Part shown: piece after piece, positions 34,361 through 45,775 of the stretch
Position numbering within the stretch: position 1 is the stretch's first letter
How the letters are laid out: every line of letters starts with the position of its first letter
Source: Hedera helix
Taxonomy: Eukaryota > Streptophyta > Magnoliopsida > Apiales > Araliaceae
Direction: 5' to 3'
Length of the DNA stretch: 64,000 bases
NCBI GenBank assembly: GCA_947179155.2
Contig: OX359264.1
Coordinates: 7,021,501-7,085,500, forward strand
Notes under the pieces: model-generated
Database searches by the model: none
The model's input: the letters and a program-made list of their open reading frames with translations, nothing else
Told to the model about the DNA's origin: nothing
Program-made: the position numbers and the translations under genes

Positions 34361-37300
34361 TTATTTGTGTCCAAAAGTAGCTTTCTTCTGATAAATGGAA
34401 GAGACTTCAAAAGTTGTCTTTGCAGGCATGGAGAAGCTCTGCTGGTCTGTTTCAAGATTGTAAGGAGCACCAGGGATATAGTTATACACCACAAGTGGAG
34501 TTCTCACAAAATGAACTCCATCACTCCACATAATAGCGCCTGACATGATTGGCTGTTGTGAAATCTTCGGCCCTGTGACCTTCACCGTGAAAGATTTTGT
34601 CTCTCCGACTGCAGCGAATGACAGGAAAGAAGGTTCCACGCTAATGCCGATGCTACCAGGTGAATACCAACTAGCTGAGTAAGTTGAGTTTGGCGCCCCA
34701 ACATTGGTCACTGTCCTAGTGAATATGCCCATGACCTGCTCGCCATCTTCAACGTATAGTGAGAATGAGGGGTAATTGAGATCCCATGCTCGTCCTGGCG
34801 CTGTGCCGTTACAGACACTATTATCCCCAGTGACAAGTCTAAGGGTAGATGTGTTGTATCCTTGTTTGCAGAGGAAATTTACGTAATCTGCCTCGGATGC
34901 ATCAAAAACAAGCCCCGGGTTCACTGCGGCAAGTGGGTTAATCTGTCCAGATCCATAAGAAAACTCCTGGTCTTCATGCTTCCTTGGGTCCATTATACTT
35001 GCTGATCATAGAGAAATAGCAATATTAGACATTCAGAATCAAGTTTTTTGAGAAGGGTATTTGCAAATGAGTACTAGTTATTAGTTCTCACCTGTTGTCA
35101 TAAGGGCAGATTTAATAGCAGCAGGAGACCAATTTGGGTGGGCAGCCTTAACATGAGCTGCAGCGCCACTGACATGTGGGCAAGACATGGATGTGCCAGA
35201 GATTATGTTGTAGTTAACACTCCTGGAATCCCCGTAATAAATTGAGGGAGGTGACACCGGAGACCAGGCAGCAAGAATGTCCACACCAGGAGCGGTGAGA
35301 TCAGGCTGTGAAATACACGAAACTTAGAATGGATAGTGACATGTAAAGAAAGCATTAGGTTTGACCCAAGAAATCATTCATCACCTTCAGAATGTCCGGG
35401 CTTATTGGGTTAGGTCCTCTAGAAGAAAAGGAAACGACAATAGGGGCCATGATATCCTTTGGAGTCTCGGAAACCAGAATAGTCGCTATCGGGTTGCTGA
35501 AAGGTTTGGTTTATCCCAGTTAAAAATTAATATGATAATATAAACTGTTTTGATGCTATGTCGTGTATGAAACGGAGAAAATACTTACTCTGATGTTCTG
35601 ATGTAATCCAGAACTTTGAGACCATCTTCTGTGCTGATTACAGTCGCTGGTAATGGGTAATTGAAGGCAAAATCAGTGATAGATGAATCAGCCATTATAG
35701 TACCTACACCATTGGCTAATAGAATGCCAGAGCCGTCCCAAAGGGTTTCACAAAAGACAATCTTTCCTTCAACAATGTATGAATTCATGGCCCCGGTTAT
35801 GCAAAGACTTGAGATAGACGGATTCGAACCAATTGTATAGTTTACAGCATCTCCTCCCCAGATTAGTGTGTATGAAGTTCCATTGAGGTCAAAGTTATTA
35901 ATCGAGAGCCCCTTTCATTGTGAAGACAATAGTATGATAAGAATTTGCAAGGAATTAGTTTAGATATCTATAATGAATTGCTGTGTTATAAATCAGGTAC
36001 TGAAGTTTTCAAACTTACCGAGAAAACTTGTCCATTGCCCAGCACTGCATTTGCAACAAACTTCCTATCAATGGTGCTGGCAGCAACAGTCAGTGTCCAG
36101 GGTGCATAGTTGGAAACGGAGACCGGAAAAGGACCTGAATTTCCTGCTGAATTTGAGGTTAATATTCCCTTTTTCATGGCGTGGAAAGATCCAATAGCAA
36201 TGGGGTCTTCAAAATAATCCAGTGGAAAGTCGTATCCAAGTGAAACTGATATGATGTCCACACCATCTGCTATGGCATCGTCAAATGCTGCAAGGATATC
36301 TGCTGAGGAACATCCAAAGGACCAGCAGACTTTGTACATTGCGATTCTTCCACCAGGAATTCCCCCTCTTGCTAGCCCTTCAGCTAAGCCCAAGTAACTC
36401 ACTCCTTGCACCTCACGTCCTGCAGCCGTTGAAGACGTATGAGTTCCATGTCCCTCTGCGTCTCTTGGGGATTTGATGTCCGTAATGTCATAATAGTCCT
36501 CGCTGTTGTAGTAGCGTGCTCCAATGATCTTGCTGTTATTTCATAAGATTTTATCATTAGTCTACATGACTAAAATTCGAGAAGCCTGGCAAGAATCTTT
36601 GCAGAAACATTGCATATTTGCTTGTTTGATGTGTTATATACTAATATTCTCGTAGACTCTAATCAGTATTTGGTGGCATCCATAGGCGATAAGAGCTTCA
36701 AATGGGTTCTCTTAGTGGAAAATATGCAGCAAATTGAACTTTTGCACTGCATTGCATTTGTTTTATATTTGAAGACTGAAAATAAGAATCTTTAGCAGTT
36801 ATGTAACTGAATTTGCACCTTTTCATTGATCACTTTATACTAAATGCTGCAGCCTCATTTCGGAGTGATTTATACTATTTATCTCGCTTGCAAGTGTAGT
36901 TGGGCGTTTTCCTCTTTAATCAGTTATTTCCCCGTTTTGTGGCACATTCTTTATTCGTAAAATACTATCGATTAGCACGAGATATAATGCTTACTTGTTG
37001 CATGTGAAATTAGGGCCTTGACATGTTCCTTTCCATTTAGTTGGTGGAGAGCTTAAATCTTTGTCTTTGAAACTCTCAGATTCTGGCCAGATTCCTGTAG
37101 TACAAAATAGCACGAGTTAATGAACTTGTAAAATAGAACATTAAAGCAGAGAACCGAGGATAATTTTCATATATTTACCAGTGTCTAGAAGCCCAATAAT
37201 AACATCTCCTTCTTCAGGACCTCCAACTTTGTTTGTAGGTAACCCGATGAAGTCCCATGACCTTGTAGTATGCAGTTTTAGGATACGGCTTGGAAACACT

Positions 37301-38187
37301 GAAATGACTCCTCTCATTCCTGCAATTTAATTACATTCTCTTTTTAAGTAGAGTGGCAAATTACAAACCTATATTTCTCCATATATGCTAGCTATAATTT
37401 GTGATAATTTCACCTGAAATCCTTGTTGCCTCCTCGCTTGTCAGCTTGGCTGCAAATCCGTTGAAGCTCTTCCCGTAACTGTAAACTAGCGATTCTTTGG
37501 CAACTGATGCACTGCAATTTGCACGACATAAATTCTAAGATAATGTAATGGATGTAGAGGACCAAACGTTTGTTTGAAATGGAGGCTCTGTTTGGCTATA
37601 TATATGGTAAGAGTACGAGGAGAATAAACCTTCCGAGCGCATTTTGCAGCATGGAATGGTGCGCAGATGCAGGGGAAACATCTCCCTTCGGCTGGTCTCC
37701 CATGTACACAATATGAACCTACACAAAAACATCAAATTCTATTAATGCTTGTTTGGTTAAAGTGCGTTTAGAGTGTTTGGTGCGCTTAAAATTTTATGCG
37801 TTTAGAGTGTTTGGCGCGCTTAAAATTTTAAACGCTTACTAAACTCTTGTTTGCCTAGAACTAAGTTATATCAAACGCAACTTATTTAACTTACAAATGT
37901 AGTGTTTGGGACTCAAATGCACGACACCAAAAATTGTGCGATGAATTTTGTGTGTTTGAATTTAGATATCCAAACGCACCAAACATTAACATTGCAAAAG
38001 CCGCTAACACTAGAGTGCAGTTCAAACTCATTATACATTATATACATGGTGTGTTTTTTACTTTCTAATGAAAACATAACTGCAACTGCTAGATTGAAGT
38101 AAAATGGTTTACCTTCCTTTCATTGCAGTGAACATTAGGAACTAAAGCCGTAAGAAAGAGTAGAGAAAGCAACAATGCCTTGGCCAT
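34361..38187 (-). CDS. Subtilisin-like serine protease (SBT4/cucumisin-like), 10 exons
   Basis: Exons on the minus strand: 38113-38187, 37630-37718, 37414-37511, 37179-37319, 36995-37094, 36019-36532, 35589-35911, 35385-35496, 35092-35305 and 34361-35001. All introns are GT-AG, and the exons join in frame to 768 codons. Residues 1-22 form a signal peptide. An I9 propeptide (about 26-104) precedes the mature start at TTRSWDF (about 105). The catalytic triad is Asp133 (GLLDTG), His196 (GHGTHTSS) and Ser523 (GTSMSCPH), with oxyanion Asn299 (SAGNSGP). A PA domain lies at about 345-450 and an Fn3-like domain at the C-terminus. Such proteases are secreted to the apoplast and cleave extracellular proteins or peptides. 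All key residues are intact, so the gene appears functional. SBT4 membership is inferred from exon pattern and sequence style. Confidence 0.93.
37745..37995. repeat. MITE-like insertion with 34-bp direct repeat in subtilase intron 1
   Basis: Two adjacent copies of a 34-bp unit (GCGTTTAGAGTGTTTGG, then GCGCTTAAAATTTTA) lie at about 37764-37831. The left end (GTTTGGTTAAAGTGCGTTT) and right end (CCAAACGCACCAAACATT) are roughly inverted to each other. This looks like a small non-autonomous DNA transposon with subterminal GTTTGG repeats. The ends and target duplication could not be fixed. Confidence 0.45.
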
Positions 38188-38248
38188 TACTAGGTAGTTC
38201 TGAATACTGTTTAGCGAAGTTGGATTTCTATGAAGTGAAGATTTCGAG

Positions 38249-38256
38249 TATATATA
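38249..38256 (-). promoter_or_regulatory. TATA box of the subtilase gene
   Basis: CCTATATATAC on the minus strand, about 62-69 bases before the start codon at 38187. The position leaves a short 5' leader of some 30-40 bases, plausible for a plant gene. Confidence 0.6.
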
Positions 38257-39342
38257 GGGCTAGGTAGCTTTGATAGTTGTGATGTCCAGACCACCTCTTG
38301 GAGCTTTGCTGGAACAATGCTGCTTCAAGATGGCTTTTGTTCCGTGATCATCGCTTGTCATTTTTTAAAACAAAATATAATATATATGGGGAAAATAAGG
38401 GTTTCTCTTGATCGACTAAGGGATTGTATACCATGAAATCATTGTTTATTCAAGGTCTATTCATGATCACCCATTTATTTTGAAACATAATGTGCTTATT
38501 CATCAACCAGCTTATGGCTAATTTAATGCGGTTGAAATTTCAATCGCCTCTACAAATAATTTACTTTAAATATAGTTTATTTAAATTATAAAACCGCATT
38601 TCGAGCTAAAAGACAAAATAGTAAACGATATCGCTGCAAATGTTATTAACATAGATAATGTTAATGTACGTTCGCTTTGGTTCAAGGAAATTGTGTAGTT
38701 AACTTATTGTAATAACTTTACATTACAAATATTGTAATGTTATTGCTGATACAATATTAAAGTTAAAATGTCATCAATGGTTATTATTGTTAGTATTGCA
38801 TGCATATTATATCACAAAGCGTAATGGGGCATTACACCTAATAAAAAAGGATCGACCTGGCATAATATTTTGATTATAGGCATAATTATCTTACAATACT
38901 ATTATACTAAAGAAACCAAATTTGTAAAAATATTACGTTAATGTAAGAAATCGAATTTTAAGACCATTTTTGAGGAATTTTTTGAGTGGTTCAAGTGTCC
39001 CAATCATCTTTGCTTCATAAAAAACATTATCAAATTTGTTTCATACTCCTGTCATTCTTCCTATATATCCAACTTCTTTTATCACCTACAGCTGTTACAT
39101 ATATCTATTTTATATATATAGTTAATTAGTTATGTTGTATCATCATTGAAATATTCTGCAGCCCTTTGCCTAGGCATCGATATTCTTAGTCTTGGGGCAT
39201 TGTTAATTCCATCAAACTTTGTAATTTCCTAACATAGAAACCATTGTAAACAGTTTCAAATTTCAATACAGATTGCTATTCTTAGGTAAAAACAGTTTAA
39301 TGAGTAATGAAGTTATAAGAATTTGTACCCAGAAAAAAATTA
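38257..39342. other. Spacer upstream of the subtilase
   Basis: Apart from the proximal promoter region, I see no genes. AT-rich text with GTAATGTTA and CATTACA inverted words near 38690-38850 may be a degenerate MITE, but I could not define ends. Confidence 0.5.
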
Positions 39343-39593
39343 CGCCATTTGTTCCAAAATATAAGATCACTATTGACTTTTTAAAGTCCATTTGAGATAT
39401 TTTTAAACGCAAAATTGACATGAATTGTATTAATTTTAGTCAATAGAATGATGAATATCGTGCATTATCGAATAAGTATTGCTCATTGTAAGATTTTTTT
39501 AATCATAATTTCTAATGAATCATATCAGTTTTGAAAATGTACCATATTATTTTTAAAAGTCAATAATGATCTTATAATTTAATACAAATAAAG
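39343..39593. mobile_element. Stowaway-like MITE (degenerate)
   Basis: 251 bp between TA dinucleotides (39341-39342 and 39594-39595). The left arm contains AAAATATAAGATCACTATTG and the right arm, read on the other strand, AAATTATAAGATCATTATTG. Both lead into GACTTTT runs. The arms are ~40 bp inverted repeats with scattered mismatches. No coding capacity. Confidence 0.7.
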
Positions 39594-40256
39594 TATGCTG
39601 AGTTGTTTTTTTTAAAGCCCCACTTTTTGGAAAATACAATATAATTTCATAATTCAAATATATCATCACTGTTACAATATGAAGCTTCTCATAAATAATT
39701 CAATCTTAACCACTAGGTTAAGACCCTTAGCTAAGAAAGTATGCTGAGTTGTTTTGAACAGATTTTTTTTACTAACCATGTTGTTGAATACTTGAAACAA
39801 AATAAATAAATTGTATATGTTAACTTTAGTAGTTTAGTTGGTCCTTAATGATATATGCATGCTACAAGTATCAAGATCATTTTGCTAAATTTTTTAGTTG
39901 CATTAAACTTTATGCTTCAATCAAAAATGAACAACTTTCATCTAGAGCGAACTTGTGTAAATAGCAATTTTGTTCTTAAATTAATTTTAAGGGTGATAGA
40001 TATTACAAATTCTCCACGAATGAATGAAATTGTGTGATTATTACAACATTGTACTTGTTTTAATAAAGAAATTTGAATCATCTTCAAGCTAAACTTTAGT
40101 GTCATAAAGGAATTTTATGTTGGAATTAGTCACTAATTTGTATTATTGATGTACTTGTTTGGAAATTTTCATTTCAAATAACAAAATACTTATCATTAGT
40201 TTATCATTGGGCACACTTCTAGCTCTTTTTAGATTCCAAGCTCTCTTTCTATCAAT

Positions 40257-40665
40257 CAATGTTTAGAAAATCGAACCGGTTATCGAACCAAAAAAGTTAC
40301 CAGGTGGATGGGTCACTGGTCCAACCAGTAGTCTAACCGTTATTGAACCAGTGACGTCATAAATACATAAAAAAATATATTATTAATAATTAATAAAATT
40401 TTAAAATATCTAATTTTTTATAAGCTAAAATATAGTAAAATAATGTTATAATATTATTAAAAATATTTTTGTAAAAAAAAAACTAAATACTTGAAAACCG
40501 GGTCAACCGGTTCAATTACCAGTTTTACCGGTTGAACCGGTGGTCAACCGATTTTTGACCGGATCGTTGACTTTCCGATTTTTTAGCCGGATCGGACCGG
40601 AAAGTAGACCGGTTCCGGTAGAACCGCGATCCGACCACCGGTCCGGTCCGATTTTCTAAATATTG
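40257..40665. mobile_element. hAT-like MITE rich in AACCGGTT words
   Basis: The ends are inverted repeats: CAATGTTTAGAAAATCGAAC on the left and, on the other strand, CAATATTTAGAAAATCGGAC on the right. Flanking 8-mers CTATCAAT (40249-40256) and CTATCAGC (40666-40673) agree at 6 of 8 bases, fitting a decayed 8-bp hAT target duplication. The interior is full of ACCGG/CCGGT words around an AT-rich core. Non-coding. Confidence 0.72.
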
Positions 40666-40673
40666 CTATCAGC

Positions 40674-41447
40674 ATATATATATATATAATATTAAAAATA
40701 CATTTATTATTACTTTTTTATCATGCAGTAATTGTGACCATCAAATTTTTCTAAACTGACTTTCCAAGATCATCATCTCGATAGACCTAGTCTAAATAAG
40801 TCCAAATAAAATTTAATTCATTGGTCAAAAGCGCTAACTAAGTTCTCAGTGTCCAACAGACCCACTCAAAAATTATAAAAATTATTGATACTCTTTGTAG
40901 TAAAATTAGTCCAATTTAATACTTCTGACATGTTTCAAATATTATAAAATTTATTAATTCATTGATTTTTATTTTTTTTTAAATTTCTTAACATGATAAA
41001 TTTGTATTTGTGAGACTATAATGACCAAGATTTGCCAAGTATATTTTAATTGTGAAATAAAATTTTATTTGGAAAGTTATTGTTGTAATGAAGTGAACAT
41101 GTGTGTACATATATATAGGGGATCAATCCATTGACAACGTTGTAAAAAATAATTTATTCTTACAACAGATCTCAAAAGCTGAGATCTGACGGTTTATATG
41201 GCTCTCGTCCGCAGTTTTGTTTTCAAGAATCCGAAGTTTAATATTGTGAAAGATGGTGTTAAATGTCCAAAATAACCCCATCAATCATTTAATACACTTA
41301 CAGTCCACAATATTAAACTGCGGACGATGAATACTTGGCCATACTTGACAAATGGCCGTTTTGAAATTTTACCGTCCACAATATTAAACTGCGAACGAAT
41401 GATCTAAAAAATTTCACCATCCGCAATATTAAACTATGAACAATATT
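40674..41447. other. Spacer with short CAATATTAAACTGCG repeats
   Basis: No genes. At 41180-41440 the word CAATATTAAACTGCG(G/A)ACGA and its variants recur three times directly (about 41310, 41378, 41423) and once inverted (about 41200-41250, TTTAATATTGTG). This may be a degenerate MITE terminus. Confidence 0.5.
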
Positions 41448-42085
41448 TTAATTATAAAACGGAGTTCATCATTGTTCATAGCAAACATTTTGGATCTCAT
41501 TTCATTAATTTTTATAGTAGCGATTTGGGTAGTTATAATTAAGACTATTAAATATTCTATTTTTTCTTGCATATAACATGAATCTGTAACGAGGATATGT
41601 AGGAGAAATATAAAATTTATTTCCTTAATTATAAAACTGCGATCGTCATTGTTCATAGCAATCATTTTGGATCTCATCTCATTTTCATAGTAGCGATTTG
41701 GGTAGTTATAATTATGATTATTAAATTTTTTATTCCTTTTTGCATATAAAACGAATATGTAACAAGGATATGTAGGAGAAATAGAAAATTTAAAACCTTA
41801 ATTATAAAATTGTGATCGGTATTGTTCATAGCAATCGTTTTGGATCTCATCTCATTTTCACAGTAACGATCTGGACTGTTTGACTTAAGGCTACTAATTT
41901 TTTTTCTCCTTGTATATTCTTATTCTTGCCGATTCACGTGATCTGGGCAGATGAGAAAAAAGCATGACTAAAAAATTGGTATATACCATTCCATTAGTCC
42001 AACTTTACATGTTGTTCATTCATCCTAGACAACATGAATCTGCAACAAGAATACATATGAGAAAAACAAAAAATTTAGCCTTAGT
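41448..42085. repeat. Tandem repeat, ~175-bp unit, 3-4 copies
   Basis: The word AATTATAAAA(C/T) starts units at about 41450, 41627 and 41800 (periods 177 and 173). Each unit includes TTGTTCATAGCAA, TTTTGGATCTCAT, GTAGCGAT(T/C)TGG and GGATATGTAGGAGAAAT. A diverged partial fourth unit is recognisable at about 42030-42085. The minus-strand frame 41429-41677 merely crosses these units. Confidence 0.75.
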
Positions 42086-42254
42086 AATCCTTCGTCTAGA
42101 ATTGCTTAATGATAATTGGTTTGATTAATTTGATAAGGGCCCATTGAATTGATTTGATTATTATCATATGCTAGATTAAGGTATAATATTAAGCAAACGA
42201 TGTTATATCTGATCATAAGTAGTGAATAGTGATATTTGATTATGGTCAAGCTTT

Positions 42255-42778
42255 TGAATATTGCTATGATATCAAGAAGACAGGTTAAATAGTCTGCGAT
42301 TGTACGATTATTGCTTGGAATAACCTAATTCCCTAATTCTTAATACTATTGTCATATTAAATCTAGACTGATAGTTCTAGGTTGTATGATAATTAGGGTC
42401 TAGTGGGGGCGATCGTCACATTAGATTTAAAACCTAAGGGGAATTTCAGGTAACGCGGATCGTGGTTACCTAGGGTTATTAATTTCATTGAAGGAAAGAT
42501 ATTAATTAACTTAGTTATATCATATTTATGAAAAGATGATACTGAACTGAAGAACTGAAGTTTGCAAATCATTGGATAATCTTAATTTATACTTCTTGTT
42601 TTCTAGTAGAATCATAGTTACAAAAATCCCCTCTTTATTTATTACTTGTTATTTACTGTTAGAAACATTCAGATAAATCATAAAATACACTTCCTGTGGG
42701 TTCGACTCTTGCTTGCTATTATACCAATTTTATATTGATAGAGTGAAAGTAAGGAATAATTTTGGAGTGATAACGACA
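42255..42778 (+). mobile_element. Candidate LTR (524 bp), gypsy type
   Basis: The right end has the layout seen just before primer-binding sites in some gypsy LTRs: CTGTGGGTTCGACTCTTGC, then GAGTGATAACGACA at 42778, comparable with the end of the LTR at 55131-56632. GCTTT occurs at 42250-42254, directly before a TG, and again at 42779-42783, so this could be a short solo LTR with TSD GCTTT. The true left end might instead lie farther left, near 42100. Confidence 0.45.
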
Positions 42779-42784
42779 GCTTTC

Positions 42785-43330
42785 AACTGTGAATTGTATT
42801 ATCTTGACTAATGGTATTTCAGATGATAAAAGTTGATGATGTTTTTCCTAAAAAGAGAACCGAGTGGACATTATAGTCTGCATTATTCTTCTAATAGATT
42901 GCTCATTTCGCTGCTATTATTGATCTTAACATTGTTTAAGAATTTAACTGCAGTTTTTCATATAAACCTTGTAGTCTATTGTATTCTATCAAGAACTCAA
43001 CTGTTGAAGACTAATGATAATTTATTCATCATTATCTTAGTCATGATATTCTTTACTGGGCTATTTGAGCTCACCCTTTCTTTTGTTCCATTGTTTTTCA
43101 ACAAGAGATGGAAACGTAGTTGGGTCTAGCCGGGAAATAGAGTGAGAGTCTGAGGAATAGCTATCGTAGTCTTCACGCGTTGTAAAATAATGTGATAATA
43201 ATAGTGAAGACTTAGTTGTGTATTATTATACACTGTATTGTTGAACGTTGTTCTATCTTATAATAATTTTGTTGTAGTCTTTTGACGACTCAAGTTTGGG
43301 CTGTATGGGCCCAGATTTGGGGGCGTCACA
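42785..43330 (+). repeat. 5' LTR remnant (546 bp)
   Basis: It matches 49288-49833 base for base except for about ten substitutions, and ends GGGGGCGTCACA. The other ~2.4 kb of the LTR, including the TATA box, is missing to the left, where unrelated sequence (the candidate LTR 42255-42778) abuts. Confidence 0.9.
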
Positions 43331-43332
43331 GT

Positions 43333-43344
43333 TGGCATCAGAGC
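43333..43344 (+). other. Primer-binding site (Met tRNA, one mismatch)
   Basis: TGGCATCAGAGC, two bases after the LTR end. It differs at one position from the canonical TGGTATCAGAGC complementary to initiator methionine tRNA, and is followed by TTAGGG as in related elements. Confidence 0.85.
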
Positions 43345-43524
43345 TTAGGGATATGGTCTTCAATGGAGATATGGGGTTAGAACTAGGAGGGGAGAGACGA
43401 ATAGAATCAATCACTAGTGTCTCCTACCTAAATTAGATTTTGTTATCTAATGAATCGATTTGAATGTAGGAACATGAAGTGATGAGTCAGTTTGTTTAAA
43501 CTAACAATTATTTTGTGACTACAG

Positions 43525-43884
43525 TTGAATATGGCATATGAAAATCAGAAAGTTAACAATGGAGTGCCCGAAACAAATGTACCTACGAATCAAGAGACGA
43601 CAAATAATCTTCCCACAAACTCAGAGTTGAATCTTTTGTCAAAGGCAAAATTTATGCGTGTTCTATCCAGTAAGGATGAAGGTGAAAGCTGTGCTGCAGT
43701 CGTTCCAGATCCTTTCTTAGAAGCAATTAAAGGATGTAATGAACTTGAAGAAATTATTGCCTTTAATCTTCTCACTAATTGGAAGGATCATATCACTTGG
43801 TTATGCTCGATAACAAATGATCAGAATATATGGACTTTTCATATCAGTCTTTGGGATTTATGGTGTTCCAGCTATGATTTTTAA
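43525..43884 (+). pseudogene. gag remnant of the 42785-49833 gypsy element
   Basis: A 119-codon frame starting with ATG 195 bases after the 5' LTR, where gag is expected. It lacks a recognisable Gag capsid domain and has no zinc knuckle, so most of gag is missing or unrecognisable. It is hydrophilic at the start (Asn/Thr/Glu-rich) and ends at a TAA before the protease frame. Some of this may be sequence acquired by recombination. Confidence 0.5.
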
Positions 43885-43896
43885 GATTATTTAAAA

Positions 43897-44709
43897 ATGA
43901 TGTTTCTATACTTTTGGGCATTACAATTTAGAGGAATTCAGGTTAAGTTAGTCACTATCGTGGAAACTGCAGTCTATCGAAAATACTATTTTAATGGAAA
44001 CCATTGGTACGTTACTACTGATGAAGTTGATGAATACGAGAAACAATTTGCTAGAAAATTATTCAGTGGTATTCCCATGGTTGAAATACGTGAAGATCCG
44101 GATGCAGTATTTAGAATTCGATTTGACGATAACAGTCAAGAACCGAATGAAGTGATAACCGGTAAGTTATTTATAAATTCTTGTGAAGTTTATGCCATGT
44201 TAGATACTTGTTCTACCCATTCTTTTATCTCACATACGTGTGCTCAACGTTTAAATTTGACTTCGAAAAACTTAGACTTTGACTTATCAGTTGAAACCCC
44301 ATTGGGAGAAATATCTATCACATCTACTGTCTATAAATCTTGCCTAGTTCAAATCAACAACCTCACATTACCTGTTGACCTTATTTCTTTGGAGATGCAT
44401 GAATTTGATGTGATTTTAGGAATTGATTGGTTGACTAACCATCATGCTAAAATTGATTGTTTTCATAAGATTATTAGTTTTCATATTCCTAATCAACCTG
44501 CCATGCAAATTCAAGCAACTAAACCATTGAAATCTATAACTGTTATTTCTAGCCATAAAGCCATTCGTTTATTGAAAAACGGATGTCAAGCCTTTTTAGC
44601 TCATGTCACTGATTTGAACAAAAACACGTCAAACTTGAATGATATTCTCATTGTTAATGAGTTTTATGACGTTTTCCTGAGGAAATTCCTAGCTTACCCC
44701 AAACCGTGA
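43897..44709 (+). pseudogene. Protease region with altered active site
   Basis: The frame carries the retropepsin-like region of a gypsy polyprotein. The active-site motif, normally DTGATHSFIS, reads DTCSTHSFIS, replacing the conserved Gly by Cys. The second conserved block, FDVILGIDWLTNHHAKIDC, is intact. Upstream residues (NGNHWYVTTDEVDEYEKQF) are not typical Gag. The frame stops at 44709, inside the protease-RT linker. The Asp-Thr-Gly to Asp-Thr-Cys change probably inactivates the enzyme. Family assignment is secure from ILGIDWL. Confidence 0.8.
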
Positions 44710-45775
44710 AATTGAATTTTGTATTGATCTTGAACTCGGTACCAAACCCATTTCCAAAGCCCCATACCGAATGGCTCTCATAGAACGCCAAGAGTTAAAA
44801 GTTTAATTATTAGATATTGGTATCATTCATTCTAGTACAAAACTTATATCGAGCGAGGAATGCAAGAAGAGTTTCCAAGAACTCAAGAGGAGACTTGTTT
44901 CAGCTCATGTTCTGACCATACCATCGGGATCGGGAGAATTCGTCATATATAGCGATGCTTCAGACAAAGGTCTAGGCTGTGTCCTTATGCAACATGGAAA
45001 TGTGAGAAAAATTATGAGAAAAATTACCCTACTCATGATCTAGAGTTGGTAGCAGTCGTTTTCGCGTTGAAAATCTGGAGACACTACTTGTACGGAGAAA
45101 AAATGGATATCTATACAGATCATAAAAGTCTTAAGTATTTCTTCACCCAGAAGGAACTCAACATACGACAATGACGTTGGCTTGAGCTGTTGAAGGATTA
45201 TGACCACACAATCCAGTATCACCCGGGAAAGGCGAACGTTGTAGCTGACGCTTTGAGCAGAAGATCTTATGCGAGTACAAGTGCACTGCTGACAAAACAG
45301 AAGCGTATTTTGTACGACTTGCAAAAGATGGGGATAGAGCTAAAAACACCAATGACCCACTTGAAGATTGTGCACGTACAAGTAGAACCAGCTTTAATCG
45401 ATAAAATTAAAGCTGCTCAAGCTACTGATCCGGAGTTGATGAATATGATGAAGAAAGTACAAGAAGGTGCTATTCCTGAGGCAAGAATCGACGAGAAAGG
45501 AATACTTCGAGTTAACTCTCGACTCTGTGTTCCTAACGATCCTGAATTGAAGTATAAAATCATGATGGAGGCACACGTCGTTTGCAATCCACCCAGGGAT
45601 TACCAAGATGTATCGAGATCTTCGACATACATTTTGGTGGAACAATATGAAAAGGGAGATTGCAGAATTTATCTCAAGGTGCCTAACTTGACAACGTGTC
45701 AAGGCAGAGCATCAAGTACCTAAGGGTCCATTACAACCACTTGAGGTTCCCGAATGGAAGTGGGAACACATCAAT
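44710..45775 (+). pseudogene. RT-deleted pol segment with RNase H and integrase N-terminus
   Basis: After the linker and the start of RT (PYRMALIERQELK, 44761-44800), the text jumps within about 60 bases to the connection and RNase H region (CKKSFQELKRRL, IYSDASDKGLGCVLMQ, TDHKSLKYFFTQKEL). The RT palm with its FIDDIL catalytic motif is gone, a loss of roughly 170 codons or more. A TGA near 45172 stands where an Arg codon (CGA) is expected before RWLELLKDYD. The RNase H tail YHPGKANVVADALSRR and a linker follow, and the integrase zinc region (45560-45720) is frameshifted. Confidence 0.85.

Noticed and set aside
38690..38860. GTAATGTTA/TAACATTAC inverted words as a defined MITE
   Set aside because: No consistent ends or target-site duplication could be found by reading.
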